Shown: one piece after another, positions 42,095 to 50,825 of the stretch
Layout of the letters: each line of letters opens with the position of its first letter
How positions within the stretch are numbered: the first letter of the stretch is position 1
Source of the DNA: Azospirillum lipoferum
GTDB taxonomy: Bacteria > Pseudomonadota > Alphaproteobacteria > Azospirillales > Azospirillaceae
Assembly: GCF_024170005.1 (NCBI RefSeq)
Contig: NZ_JALJXJ010000007.1
Location: 310,001 to 374,000 of the forward strand
Length of the DNA: 64,000 nucleotides
Reading direction: 5' to 3'
Translations under genes and position numbers: made by a program
Notes under the pieces: model-generated
Told to the model about the DNA's origin: nothing
The model's input: only the letters and a program-made list of their open reading frames with translations
Databases searched by the model: none

Positions 42095-43654
42095 TTGTCC
42101 ACTCATCTCCTGCCGCTCCTCGCCCCCGTGGCCCTGCTGCTGGCCGCCTTTGCCGGCTTCCGCACCCCCGGACGACGTCCCGGCTCCGTCCCGCGACTGG
42201 CGGAGTCCGCGGCGCTGACCGCCTTCGCCGTCACCCTGCTGTCGGCCGGCCTGCTCGCTGTCACCGATGCCGGCACCAGCCCGCTGCTCGGCGCCACCGG
42301 CATCGGCCTGTCGGTGCGGCTGGATGCCGTGAGTGCGACGATGCTGGTGCTGGTGTCCTTCGTCGGCTGGATCGTCGTCCGCTACACCGCCACCTATCTG
42401 GACGGGGAGGACCGGCAGGGCGCGTTCACCGGCTGGCTGTGCGCCACGCTCGCCTCGGTCCTGCTGCTGGTGCAGGCCGGCAACCTCACCCATTTCGTTC
42501 TGGCCTGGATCGCCACCAGCCTGCTCCTGCACCGGCTGCTGCTGTTCTACCCGGACCGGCCCACCGCCCGGCGGGCGGCCCGCAAGAAGGCGATCACCGC
42601 ACGGATCGGCGACGCCGCCCTGATCGGTGCCGCGGTCCTGCTGGCCGTCGGTTACGGCACCACCGACATCGCCACCATCGCGGAGATTGCCCGCGCCGGC
42701 GAAGGGACGGCGGTCGCGGTCTGGGCCGCCGGGCTGATCGCGCTGGCCGCCCTGCTGAAGTCGGCGCAGTTTCCCACCCATGGCTGGGTGACCGAGGTGA
42801 TGGAGACGCCGACGCCGGTGTCGGCCCTGCTGCATGCCGGGGTCATCAACGGCGGCGGCTTCCTGCTGATCCGCTTCGCCGACCTGATGCTGCTGGCGCC
42901 CGGCGTGCTGTCGGTGCTGGTGATCGTCGGCGGCTTCACCGCCCTGTTCGGCGGTCTGGTGATGCTGACGCAGCCGGCGGTCAAGACCTCGCTCGCCTGG
43001 TCGACCGTGGCGCAGATGGGCTTCATGGTCCTGCAATGCGGTCTGGCGCTGTTCCCGCTCGCCCTGCTGCACATCGTGGCGCACTCGCTCTACAAGGCGC
43101 ATGCCTTCCTGGCGGCCGGTGGGGCGGTGGAGAGCGTGGCGGCGATCCGGCGGCCCGGTCCGGTCGCCATCCCCAACGGCGCCGCGGTCGGCCGCGCCTT
43201 CCTCGCCGCGCTTGCGATCTATGCCGTGACCGGCACGCTGTTCGGCTTCGCCACCAAGCCGCCGCAGGCCATCGCGCTGGGCGCCATCCTGATCTTCGGC
43301 GTCGCTTATCTGCTGGCGCAGGGGCTGGCCGGTGCCGCCCCCGCCTTCCTGACCCGGCGCACCGCGCTCTACGCCGTCACCGCCTCCACCGCCTACTTCG
43401 CGCTTCAGACCATCGCCGGGCGGGTGCTGGCCGGCCCGCTGCCGGAAACGCCGGCTCCCGGCCCGCTGGAATGGGCGCTGCTGGTGCTGGTGGTGGTCAG
43501 CTTCGGCCTCGTCGCCGTCGCCCAGTCGATGTTCCCGCTGTGGGCCTATCACCCGGCTGCCGCCGGTCTGCGGGTCCACCTGTCCAACGGCCTGTACGCC
43601 AACGCGGTTTTCGACCGGCTGCTCGGCGGCTGGTCGGTTCGCAAGCTTTCCTGA
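42095..43654 (+). CDS. dabB: DabB, proton-channel-like subunit of the inorganic-carbon accumulating complex
   Basis: This 519-residue membrane protein belongs to the NuoL/MrpA superfamily. Signature regions are AALLKSAQFPTHGWVTEVMETPTPVSALLHAGVINGGGFLLI and LAWSTVAQMGFMVLQCGLALFPLALLHIVAHSLYKAHAFL. Placed beside dabA it is the ion-conducting partner that drives one-way CO2 hydration. It starts with TTG at 42095 behind CCGGAGAGA; no better ATG is in place. It precedes dabA by 21 bases. Confidence 0.93.
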   Translation: MSTHLLPLLAPVALLLAAFAGFRTPGRRPGSVPRLAESAALTAFAVTLLSAGLLAVTDAGTSPLLGATGIGLSVRLDAVSATMLVLVSFVGWIVVRYTATYLDGEDRQGAFTGWLCATLASVLLLVQAGNLTHFVLAWIATSLLLHRLLLFYPDRPTARRAARKKAITARIGDAALIGAAVLLAVGYGTTDIATIAEIARAGEGTAVAVWAAGLIALAALLKSAQFPTHGWVTEVMETPTPVSALLHAGVINGGGFLLIRFADLMLLAPGVLSVLVIVGGFTALFGGLVMLTQPAVKTSLAWSTVAQMGFMVLQCGLALFPLALLHIVAHSLYKAHAFLAAGGAVESVAAIRRPGPVAIPNGAAVGRAFLAALAIYAVTGTLFGFATKPPQAIALGAILIFGVAYLLAQGLAGAAPAFLTRRTALYAVTASTAYFALQTIAGRVLAGPLPETPAPGPLEWALLVLVVVSFGLVAVAQSMFPLWAYHPAAAGLRVHLSNGLYANAVFDRLLGGWSVRKLS

Positions 43655-43675
43655 TCCCGGAAGGACACCCCTCCC

Positions 43676-46168
43676 ATGTCCGCTCAACTGACAGCCCAAT
43701 CGACCACCCAGCCCATCGACGCCGCCGCGGCCCGCACCCCCACCCTTGCCGCCGTCGTCGCCACGGCGGTGCGGGCGATCCCGCCGGTCTGGCCGCTCGC
43801 CTCCAGTGTCGCCGTCAACCCGTTCCTGGGACAGAGCGGCGAAAGCCTCGCCCAGACCGCCGCCCGTCTCGGCCGGGTCGCCGGCATCGCAGTGACCATG
43901 CCGCGGTCCTGGTATCAGGAACGGATCGCGTCCGGCGCCATCAGCGACGACGACCTTGCCGGCGCGCTGTCGGCCTCCCCCCATGCGAAGCGCCCTGCCT
44001 CGCTGACCGCCCTGAAGGTTGCCGCCGCCGCCACCAAACCGCCGGCCAAAGCACTGCCGACCGTCGCCGATCTGGCGGCGGAAGCCTCCGGCATCGACTG
44101 GCCGGGGCTGATCGCCGAGCGGTTCGGCGGCTGGGCCGCCGGCTATTTCGACGTGGGCCAAGCGCTGTGGGCGGCACCGCAGGGCAAGTCCGCCTACGCC
44201 GCATGGCGGGCCGTCGCCACCCACGACCTGACGCCGGAGATCCTCGGCCTGACCGGCTTCGCCACCCGGGTCGCGGAGGGACCGGAAACCGCCGGGCAGG
44301 TGCTGGCCGCCGCCGTCGCCCGGCTCGGCATGCCGACCGCCGCTTGCGAGACCTATTTCCACCAGCTGCTGGCCGGCCTCGGTGGCTGGGCGCAATTCGC
44401 CCGCCATCGGCTGTGGCAGGCGGAACTGGCCGGCGGCTTCGACACGACGCTGACCGACTTCCTGGCGATCCGGCTGGTCTGGGAGCAGGCGCTCTACAAC
44501 CGCTATGAACAACGGATCGCCGAGCGCTGGCGGGCAGTCTGCGCCGCCCATGCCGAGCCGGTAGAGGCCAACGCCGACCAGATCGTCGACGCCATCCTCC
44601 AGGACGCCGCCGACCGCGCTGCCCAGCGGGTGCTGGCCGACAAGTTCGCGCAGGTGCCGCCGGCCATGCCGTCGCCGGAGCGGCCCATCCTCCAGGCAGC
44701 CTTCTGCATCGACGTGCGGTCGGAGGTGTTCCGGCGCGCGCTGGAATCGGCTGGCCCCGGCATCGAGACCATCGGCTTCGCCGGCTTCTTCGGCCTTGCC
44801 CTGTCACACCGGCGCTTCGCGTCGGACGTGGACGAGGCGCGCTGCCCGGTGCTGCTGAACCCGGCCGCCGCCTCGCGCACCAGTGATTGCGGCCACCATC
44901 ATGAGCATGGGCATGAGCATGACTGTGGGGACGACCACAGCTCCGGCGACGCCAAGGCCCGCCTGACCGCGCGGGCGAAACGGGCCTGGGGCCGGTTCAA
45001 GCTTGCCGCCGTGTCGTCCTTCGCCTTCGTCGAGGCGATGGGGCCGATCTATGCCGGCAAGCTGCTGCGCGATGCCTTCGCGTTGGCCGGCAACAAGGCA
45101 TCGCACGACCCCGCACCGCGGCTCGATCCCACCCTGCCGCTGGCCGAGCGGGCTGCGATGGCAGCGACCATCCTGCGGGCGATGTCGCTGACCGACGGCT
45201 TCGCCCGGATCGTCCTGCTCGCCGGCCATGGCGCCACCACCGTCAACAACCCGCATGCCAGCGCCCTGCAATGCGGCGCCTGCGGCGGCTATTCGGGGGA
45301 CGTCAACGCCCGGCTGCTCGCTGGCCTGCTCAACGATCCGGAGGTGCGGAGCACGCTTGCCGGTCAGGACATCGCCATTCCGGCCGATACGCTGTTCATC
45401 GGTGCACTGCATGACACCACCACCGACGCCGTGACGCTCTACGACGCCGACCGGCCCTCCCCCGCCCACGCCGCCGATCTGGAGCGGGTGCGCGGCTGGC
45501 TCGCCGTCGCCGGGGCCATCACCCGCGGCGAGCGGGCTTTGCGCCTGCCGCGGGCGGATGGTGCCGACGAGATCGCCCGGCGCAGCCGCGACTGGGCGGA
45601 AATCCGGCCGGAATGGGGGCTTGCCGGCTGCCGGGCCTTCATCGCCGCACCGCGGGGCCGCACCGCCGGCCGGAACCTGCACGGCACCAGCTTCCTGCAC
45701 AGCTACGATTGGCGGCAGGACGAGGGCTTCCGCATCCTTGAACTGATCCTGACCGCACCGGTGGTGGTGGCGAGCTGGATCAGCCTGCAATATTACGGCT
45801 CCACCGTGGCGCCGACGATGTTCGGCGCCGGCAACAAGCTGTTGCACAACGTCACCGGCGGCATCGGCGTGGTGGAGGGCAACGGCGGGCTCCTGCGCGT
45901 CGGCCTGCCTTGGCAGTCGGTCCATGACGGCGAGCGCTACATGCACGAACCGCTGCGGCTCTCCGTCGTGGTCGAAGCGCCGCAGGAGGCCATCAACAAC
46001 GTTCTGGCCCGCCATCCCGACCTGCGCGCGCTGTTCGACAACGGTTGGCTCCACCTGTTCCGACTGAACGAGCAGGGCCGCATGGCAGGCCGCTATGTCG
46101 GGTCCCTGCAATGGACCGACTTCGGCGACACCCCCGCGCCGGCGGAACTCCTGCGGGCCACCGGCTGA
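43676..46168 (+). CDS. dabA: DabA, carbonic-anhydrase-like subunit (DUF2309)
   Basis: This 830-residue protein is the catalytic subunit of DAB complexes, which energise CO2 hydration to bicarbonate in the cytoplasm. The beta-carbonic-anhydrase-like zinc residues are present: Cys344 and Asp346 (FCIDVRSE), His518 (LAGHGATT) and Cys533 (LQCGACGG). An unusual His/Asp-rich insertion, about 406-421, reads [16 protein letters not shown] and may bind metal. Conserved C-terminal blocks ([50 protein letters not shown]) are intact. Confidence 0.95.
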   Translation: MSAQLTAQSTTQPIDAAAARTPTLAAVVATAVRAIPPVWPLASSVAVNPFLGQSGESLAQTAARLGRVAGIAVTMPRSWYQERIASGAISDDDLAGALSASPHAKRPASLTALKVAAAATKPPAKALPTVADLAAEASGIDWPGLIAERFGGWAAGYFDVGQALWAAPQGKSAYAAWRAVATHDLTPEILGLTGFATRVAEGPETAGQVLAAAVARLGMPTAACETYFHQLLAGLGGWAQFARHRLWQAELAGGFDTTLTDFLAIRLVWEQALYNRYEQRIAERWRAVCAAHAEPVEANADQIVDAILQDAADRAAQRVLADKFAQVPPAMPSPERPILQAAFCIDVRSEVFRRALESAGPGIETIGFAGFFGLALSHRRFASDVDEARCPVLLNPAAASRTSDCGHHHEHGHEHDCGDDHSSGDAKARLTARAKRAWGRFKLAAVSSFAFVEAMGPIYAGKLLRDAFALAGNKASHDPAPRLDPTLPLAERAAMAATILRAMSLTDGFARIVLLAGHGATTVNNPHASALQCGACGGYSGDVNARLLAGLLNDPEVRSTLAGQDIAIPADTLFIGALHDTTTDAVTLYDADRPSPAHAADLERVRGWLAVAGAITRGERALRLPRADGADEIARRSRDWAEIRPEWGLAGCRAFIAAPRGRTAGRNLHGTSFLHSYDWRQDEGFRILELILTAPVVVASWISLQYYGSTVAPTMFGAGNKLLHNVTGGIGVVEGNGGLLRVGLPWQSVHDGERYMHEPLRLSVVVEAPQEAINNVLARHPDLRALFDNGWLHLFRLNEQGRMAGRYVGSLQWTDFGDTPAPAELLRATG

Positions 46169-46211
46169 CCCGCAGACGCTGGGAGACCTGCCGGCCCTGC
46201 TGTTCGCCGTG

Positions 46212-46382
46212 ATGCGGCCGGGCGTGCATCGGCCGCTGGGGCTGCATTTTTACGGCGGCTGGCTTTATCGGCCGACCCAGATGTGGCTGAAACAGGCGCT
46301 GACGCTGGCCTTGCTCGACTATCCGGTCTGGCTGGCCCTCACCCGCCGCAGCCTGATTGCCCAACCGGTCCCGGCGGACTGA
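46212..46382 (+). CDS. Putative small protein after dabA
   Basis: This 56-residue reading frame starts 43 bases after the dabA stop and encodes PLGLHFYGGWLYRPTQMWLKQALTLALLDYPVWLALTRRS. Aromatic-rich, amphipathic content looks protein-like rather than random for such GC-rich DNA. There is no clear ribosome site, and a GTG one codon earlier is an alternative start. I cannot name a family. It could be a small third component of the dab operon. Confidence 0.35.
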   Translation: MRPGVHRPLGLHFYGGWLYRPTQMWLKQALTLALLDYPVWLALTRRSLIAQPVPAD

Positions 46383-46399
46383 CGGTGTTGCGCGCGCCC

Positions 46400-47167
46400 C
46401 TACACCGGGGGCGGAGTTGTTGCCGGACGCGCGGTCCAGGGCAGCCAACTGGTGACCCAGTTGTAGACTGTTCCCCAGGTCGAGGCCAGCCAGCCCTGCG
46501 CCTCCTCGGCCACCGGTGCCGCCTTGTCGCGCACCTGCTTGGCCCAGTCCACCGCCGGCTGCACCGACATCTCCATGCTGTCGAGGCGGGAGCCGAGCTG
46601 GACGAAGCCGTCGCGCTGCTCACGGATCTGTGCGGCCAACTCCTCCTGCAGCTTCGCCAACCCGTCGAGCAAGCCCGCGGTCGGGGCGTCCGCCACGGCT
46701 TCGGCCTTCGCCGCCGCAAGGCGCTGGTCGATGGCGTTCAGCGTGGTCTGCATGCGGTCGAGCCGTGCCAGGACCTCCGGCAGCGGAGAGGCGGGTGGTG
46801 CCGCCGCATCGGGCGACGCGGCTGCCGCAGGGGGTGAGGATGGGGACGGAACCGGGCGCAGCTGCTCCGCGGCAATGAACCCCACACGCCCACCGGCGGT
46901 GGTCACCGCATACCAGGGAGCGTCGGCGACCTTGCCGCTGACGCGCAGCCGCGTGCCGGCGTCAATCACAGTGATGCGGGCCGATTTCGTCGATGGCTGT
47001 TCCCGCACATTGGTGCGGCCGGTCACCTGGAATTCGGCATCCAGCGGCGAGAGGCGCACCGCCTCCTGAGCCCAGGCCGTGGTCGTGACGGGCACGGCAA
47101 CCGCCAGCGGGGCAGCCAGCATGGCGGCAAGGACAAGAGCCGGACGGAATACCACGCGAACACTCAT
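46400..47167 (-). CDS. Exported SH3-domain protein with coiled coil
   Basis: This 255-residue protein has a signal peptide (cleavage near AWA-Q), a bacterial SH3-like domain at about 42-105 (FQVTGRTNVREQPSTKSARI, WYAVTTAGGRVGFIAAEQL), a Pro/Ala/Ser-rich linker, a predicted coiled coil (about 130-205: LPEVLARLDRMQTTLNAIDQRLAAAKAEA) and an aromatic C-terminal segment (WLASTWGTVYNWVTSWLPW) that could insert in a membrane. It ends a minus-strand set of small envelope protein genes and overlaps the gene upstream by four bases. Confidence 0.75.
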   Translation of the reverse strand: MSVRVVFRPALVLAAMLAAPLAVAVPVTTTAWAQEAVRLSPLDAEFQVTGRTNVREQPSTKSARITVIDAGTRLRVSGKVADAPWYAVTTAGGRVGFIAAEQLRPVPSPSSPPAAAASPDAAAPPASPLPEVLARLDRMQTTLNAIDQRLAAAKAEAVADAPTAGLLDGLAKLQEELAAQIREQRDGFVQLGSRLDSMEMSVQPAVDWAKQVRDKAAPVAEEAQGWLASTWGTVYNWVTSWLPWTARPATTPPPV

Positions 47168-47400
47168 AGCCGGGGTGCCGCGCCGTTCATGGCATCGCTT
47201 TCGCGGATCAGGCGATTGATCTCCGCCTCTTCCTTGGCAAGCTGGGCTTCCAGTTCCGGGCTGTTCTTCCGGCTGCTCCAGAAGGCATCCTGGTAAAAGG
47301 TGTCGTACCAGTCCTGGACCGTGTTCACGCCCACGTCCACCGCCACGCTGCTCAGAATCGAAGCCGTGACGACAAGCACCGTCAGGGTCGTGGGTTCCAT
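47164..47400 (-). CDS. Small membrane-anchored protein
   Basis: This 78-residue protein has one N-terminal hydrophobic segment (LTVLVVTASILSSVAV), then VNTVQDWYDTFYQDAFW and an acidic helix (LEAQLAKEEAEINRLIRE). I recognise no family. Its stop overlaps the start of the SH3-protein gene in an ATGA arrangement, so the two are coupled. Confidence 0.6.
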   Translation of the reverse strand: MEPTTLTVLVVTASILSSVAVDVGVNTVQDWYDTFYQDAFWSSRKNSPELEAQLAKEEAEINRLIRESDAMNGAAPRL

Positions 47401-47470
47401 GATGTTCGAAGCTCCCTTATCCCGGGCGTGGTAGACCGCCAGAATGGGCGGAAACTGGTTACTTTGGCGT

Positions 47471-47788
47471 TTACTTCGGCGCCTGCGTCACGCCGATCAG
47501 CGCGCCCAACCCGGCGCCGATGGCGCCGAACATGGGGCTGGTCGGCGGACCGGCGGTGGCGACCACGGCCACGCTCGGCACCAGGACCGGCACGATGAAG
47601 AAGCCCACCGCCGTGCCCACAAGAGCCCCGGCCGCCACCGGCAGGATCTGTGCGACAAGGGGCGTTTCCGGCGGCGGCGGCGGGGCCGGCGGTGCGGCGG
47701 CGGCCTCGACCGAAATCGCCGTGGCCGCCAAGGCCGCCGCAACGGTCAGGCGTCGGATGCAACGGGCCACCGTCATGGCAGGCGTCAT
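47471..47788 (-). CDS. Small exported glycine-zipper-like protein, copy 1
   Basis: This 105-residue protein has a signal peptide (about 1-32), a proline stretch (PPAPPPPPE) and two hydrophobic glycine-spaced segments (AAGALVGTAVGFFIVPVLV, GAIGAGLGALIGV) like glycine-zipper membrane segments. It resembles the next gene upstream (11 bases away) in size and layout. Gly-zipper proteins can oligomerise in membranes; that is inference. An AGGAG site precedes ATG 47788. Confidence 0.6.
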   Translation of the reverse strand: MTPAMTVARCIRRLTVAAALAATAISVEAAAAPPAPPPPPETPLVAQILPVAAGALVGTAVGFFIVPVLVPSVAVVATAGPPTSPMFGAIGAGLGALIGVTQAPK

Positions 47789-47799
47789 GGCAGGAACTC

Positions 47800-48132
47800 C
47801 TAGCGGGTCGCCAGATAGCCGGCGCCGCCGGCCACCGCACCGACCGCGGCACCGGTGTTCCACAGTGCGGCGGTCGAAGTGATCGGGGTGATGGTAAGGG
47901 TCCCGGCGGCCAGCCCGGGCCAAGCGACGGCGCCGATGACGGCACCGGTGATCGTCCACAGCGACACCGGCAGCAGGGCGGCGATGGTGCCGCTGACGCT
48001 GGCCGGCTGCGCCTGCACCTGCCCCTTGATCGGCGGCTGGGTCTGCGTCTGGGCGAAGGCCGTTCCGGAGAAAACCGGGGCGGTGGCAAGGGTCAGCGAC
48101 ATGGCGACGGTGGCGAGCGTGCGTGCCCTCAT
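47800..48132 (-). CDS. Small exported glycine-rich membrane protein, copy 2
   Basis: This 110-residue protein has a signal peptide (cleavage near AFA-Q), a glutamine-rich stretch (QTQTQPPIKGQVQAQP) and two hydrophobic segments (TGAVIGAVAWPGLAAG, TGAAVGAVAGGAGYLA). The layout matches the neighbour at 47471, but the sequences are not close. No family is recognised. Confidence 0.6.
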   Translation of the reverse strand: MRARTLATVAMSLTLATAPVFSGTAFAQTQTQPPIKGQVQAQPASVSGTIAALLPVSLWTITGAVIGAVAWPGLAAGTLTITPITSTAALWNTGAAVGAVAGGAGYLATR

Positions 48133-48239
48133 GGACCGGTTTCCTTTCCTTGCGTCTGTTCCGCGTCCGCCGGTGGACGGACGCGGCCTGCGTTTGAACA
48201 GTTTTGCTGTGAAAGCCTTAAGCCTTCGTGTCGAAGCCC

Positions 48240-49415
48240 TCAGACATTGGACCCGAGGTAACGGAAATCGACGATCCGCGCAGCGTCGGTCCGCGGCACC
48301 CCCATCATCTTGGCCCAGCCCAGCTCATGCATGTAGAACTTGGCGCTGTTGATGGTGATCTGCAGAACCTCCAGCGCACCCGTCGCGACATAGCTGCCGG
48401 TCCAGTAGTAATCGACGAAGATGTGGGAGACCGACACGATCACCCGGTAGGAGAAGGCCTTCACCGCGGTGATCACCGACAGGTCGGGGGCGGTGCTGCT
48501 CGACCCCGTGCCGTTCTCCAGCAGGGTTTCCGACTGCGCCTCGAACTCCTTCTGCGAGATCTGGCCGGACTGGCGCATCAGCTCCAGCGCCGCCATGTGA
48601 CGAGCGATGCTGTCGTCGGTGGCGCTCTTGCGGGTCGGGTCCGGCATCGGGATCGGAGCGGTGCCATCCACGCGGCCCTTCAGGGCGGCATCGACGACGC
48701 CGGCATAACCGACAGACCAGTTGCTGACGCCCTGCGCGAAGGCGGACCGGTCACGGCTTTCGTCCAGCTTGCTGGACATCCAGCCGGAGTCCTTCCAGCG
48801 TCCGGCGATCTCGGCCGGCAGGCCTCGGGTTTCCGGTACGAAGTGGAAGCGGGCATCGATCACGTCCGACCGGTTGGCGGCGCGGAAGCCGGCGGTGACC
48901 AGCACGCCAGGAATCTTCCAACCTTGCGTGGCGGCGAAGGCACGGGCCTTGGCCCAGACCGGATTCTCGTCCTTGTTGGCCAGCGTGTGGGTGACGAAGA
49001 AGCAGGAGCCGTCCCAGCCGGCGCGATAGCGGGAAACCGCCAGCACCAGATCGGTGCGGGCGCAGTTGGCCGCCATGCCCCAGCCGTCGGTCGCCGGCAG
49101 CACGTTGGTGTTCACCTCCAGCACGGCGTCCAGCTTGTTGTCGGCGATCCGGAACAGGACCAGGGAGCGCAGATAGCCGTAGGCCCCCATGCGGGGGTCG
49201 TCCCAGCCGCTGTCGCCGTCGCCACCGACCACCCAGCGCCCCTCCGGCAGGGGCAGCCGCTTGCCGTCGACCTCAAGAATGCGCTCGACCGCGGTGCCGG
49301 GCTTCAGCACACCGTCGGCATGCGCCGCTCCGGCCACGGACCCGGTCACAGTAATGCCCAGCAGCAACAGCAGGGCGCGGGCCTTCAGCCCCGACAGCAT
49401 CGAAAGGCCAGCCAT
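48240..49415 (-). CDS. Exported protein with SHOCT-like and DUF2061-like domains, copy 1
   Basis: This 391-residue protein has a signal peptide (about 1-33). An N-terminal domain contains LPLPEGRWVVGGDG and LDAVLEVNTNVLPATDGWG. A short helical SHOCT-like unit (AALELMRQSGQISQKEFEAQSETLL) lies near 285. Two C-terminal membrane helices form a DUF2061-like domain (AVKAFSYRVIVSVSHIFVDYY, LEVLQITINSAKFYMHELGW). It is a tandem paralog of the gene at 49415, with a one-base overlap. The domain combination suggests a membrane-tethered periplasmic protein of unknown role. Confidence 0.75.
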   Translation of the reverse strand: MAGLSMLSGLKARALLLLLGITVTGSVAGAAHADGVLKPGTAVERILEVDGKRLPLPEGRWVVGGDGDSGWDDPRMGAYGYLRSLVLFRIADNKLDAVLEVNTNVLPATDGWGMAANCARTDLVLAVSRYRAGWDGSCFFVTHTLANKDENPVWAKARAFAATQGWKIPGVLVTAGFRAANRSDVIDARFHFVPETRGLPAEIAGRWKDSGWMSSKLDESRDRSAFAQGVSNWSVGYAGVVDAALKGRVDGTAPIPMPDPTRKSATDDSIARHMAALELMRQSGQISQKEFEAQSETLLENGTGSSSTAPDLSVITAVKAFSYRVIVSVSHIFVDYYWTGSYVATGALEVLQITINSAKFYMHELGWAKMMGVPRTDAARIVDFRYLGSNV

Positions 49416-50587
49416 TAGAGTCGCGCCTCCGCAGCCACATAATCGCCGATATAGGTGAAATCGACCAACCGCTCGGCATCATGGGTGTTCAGCCGGGCGT
49501 AATAATCGTCCCAATATTGATCGTTCAGAACGAACCAGACCGAGTCGGTCGCGTTCAGCGTCAGCGCGATGCCCCAGGATACCGCGCTGTTGGCCGTCAC
49601 CAGATAGGCGATGCCGTAATCGACGATGGTGCCGATCGACCGGAACGAGATGTTCTTGCGGACCGAATTCGACAACAGCGAGGTGTTCGGCTTGAACTCC
49701 GGCACCTCCGCCTTGGCCCGCTCGGTCTGTGCCTTGTAGGTGGCGTCGTCGATGCGTCCCTCCTGATGGAGGCGGTCGAGTTCCCGCAGCTTCAGATCCG
49801 CATAGGATGGCGTGGCCGCCACCAGTTCGGGGAGGGGACCGGGATCCTCGGCCATGCGGTTGCGCAGGCCGCGCTCGATCCAGGCATCGAAGCCCGAACC
49901 CCAGGCGGCGACCGCGCGCACCGCCCCCTGGCGCAGCGGATCGGCCTTCGCCGCCTCACCCGTCCAGTCGCTCAACTGAGTGAGCTGCGAGGCCGCCGGC
50001 CCCAGCAGCAGGGTCGGGTTGATGTGATAGCGCGCGTCGATCAGGTCGTGGCGGTCGCTGACCCGGAAACCGGCGGTCAGCCAGACCTGCGGCATGGTCA
50101 GCTTTTCCTTCACGGCGAAGGCGCGAGCCTTCTCCCACGCTTCCGGACCGGCGGTGCCGGCATCGAAGCGGGTCGCGCGCAGGAATTGGCAGGAGGTTTC
50201 CCAGCCCGTGCGGTAGCGGTCGATCAGCATCAGCTGGTTTTCCGCCGGGGCACAGGCCTTGGTGCGTCCCCAGCCGTCGGTGCTGGGCAGCGCGTTGGCG
50301 TTGACCTCCAGCACCGCGACGACGCTGCTTTCGCGCGTCATCAGCAGGACCGCCGATCGGATGGTGCCGAAAGCGCCGACCTCCGGCATCGAGAAGTTCT
50401 GGTTTCCGACGCCGGCGACCGTCCATTTGCCCGCAGGCAACGGGATCTGTTTTTCGCCCAGTTCGAACCGGCCGGAAACCGTATCGCCTACGGCCAAAGC
50501 CGATGCCGCCGACGGCATCAGGGCGGCGCTGGTCAGGAGCGCCAAGGCATGCAGCAGGGCAGCAGCCCACCGACCTTTCGGTTTCAT
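49415..50587 (-). CDS. Exported protein with SHOCT-like and DUF2061-like domains, copy 2
   Basis: This 390-residue paralog of the protein at 48240 has a signal peptide (about 1-30), the same N-terminal pattern (IPLPAGKWTVAGVG, VVAVLEVNANALPSTDGWG), a SHOCT-like unit (RELDRLHQEGRIDDATYKAQTERA) and DUF2061-like helices (SFRSIGTIVDYGIAYLVTANSAVSW). It starts at ATG 50587 behind an AGAGG site and opens the minus-strand gene set that ends at 46400. The 238 bases upstream are AT-rich and probably hold its promoter. Confidence 0.75.
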   Translation of the reverse strand: MKPKGRWAAALLHALALLTSAALMPSAASALAVGDTVSGRFELGEKQIPLPAGKWTVAGVGNQNFSMPEVGAFGTIRSAVLLMTRESSVVAVLEVNANALPSTDGWGRTKACAPAENQLMLIDRYRTGWETSCQFLRATRFDAGTAGPEAWEKARAFAVKEKLTMPQVWLTAGFRVSDRHDLIDARYHINPTLLLGPAASQLTQLSDWTGEAAKADPLRQGAVRAVAAWGSGFDAWIERGLRNRMAEDPGPLPELVAATPSYADLKLRELDRLHQEGRIDDATYKAQTERAKAEVPEFKPNTSLLSNSVRKNISFRSIGTIVDYGIAYLVTANSAVSWGIALTLNATDSVWFVLNDQYWDDYYARLNTHDAERLVDFTYIGDYVAAEARL

Positions 50588-50825
50588 GAAGCCTCTTATG
50601 GACTGACGAACGACGAAGCACACCGAAAGGATGATAGCAGAAAGTGGTAGATAACAATATTCCTCTTTTCTATCTGCTATCACAGCCGAAGGTTTTAGCA
50701 AAATTGCATATAAGGGCTCGGTCCGAGGACTGGTAACCCGCGGGCAAATCATTGAAAAATCTCTTTTATGCACGCTCCGCGGGCCGCTGGCCCAGAGAAC
50801 TGCCACCAGACGGAATGCTGAAGCC

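Noticed and set aside
42071..44551. 826-codon minus-strand frame opposite dabB and dabA
   Set aside because: It is the shadow of two recognised genes with catalytic residues and membrane helices.
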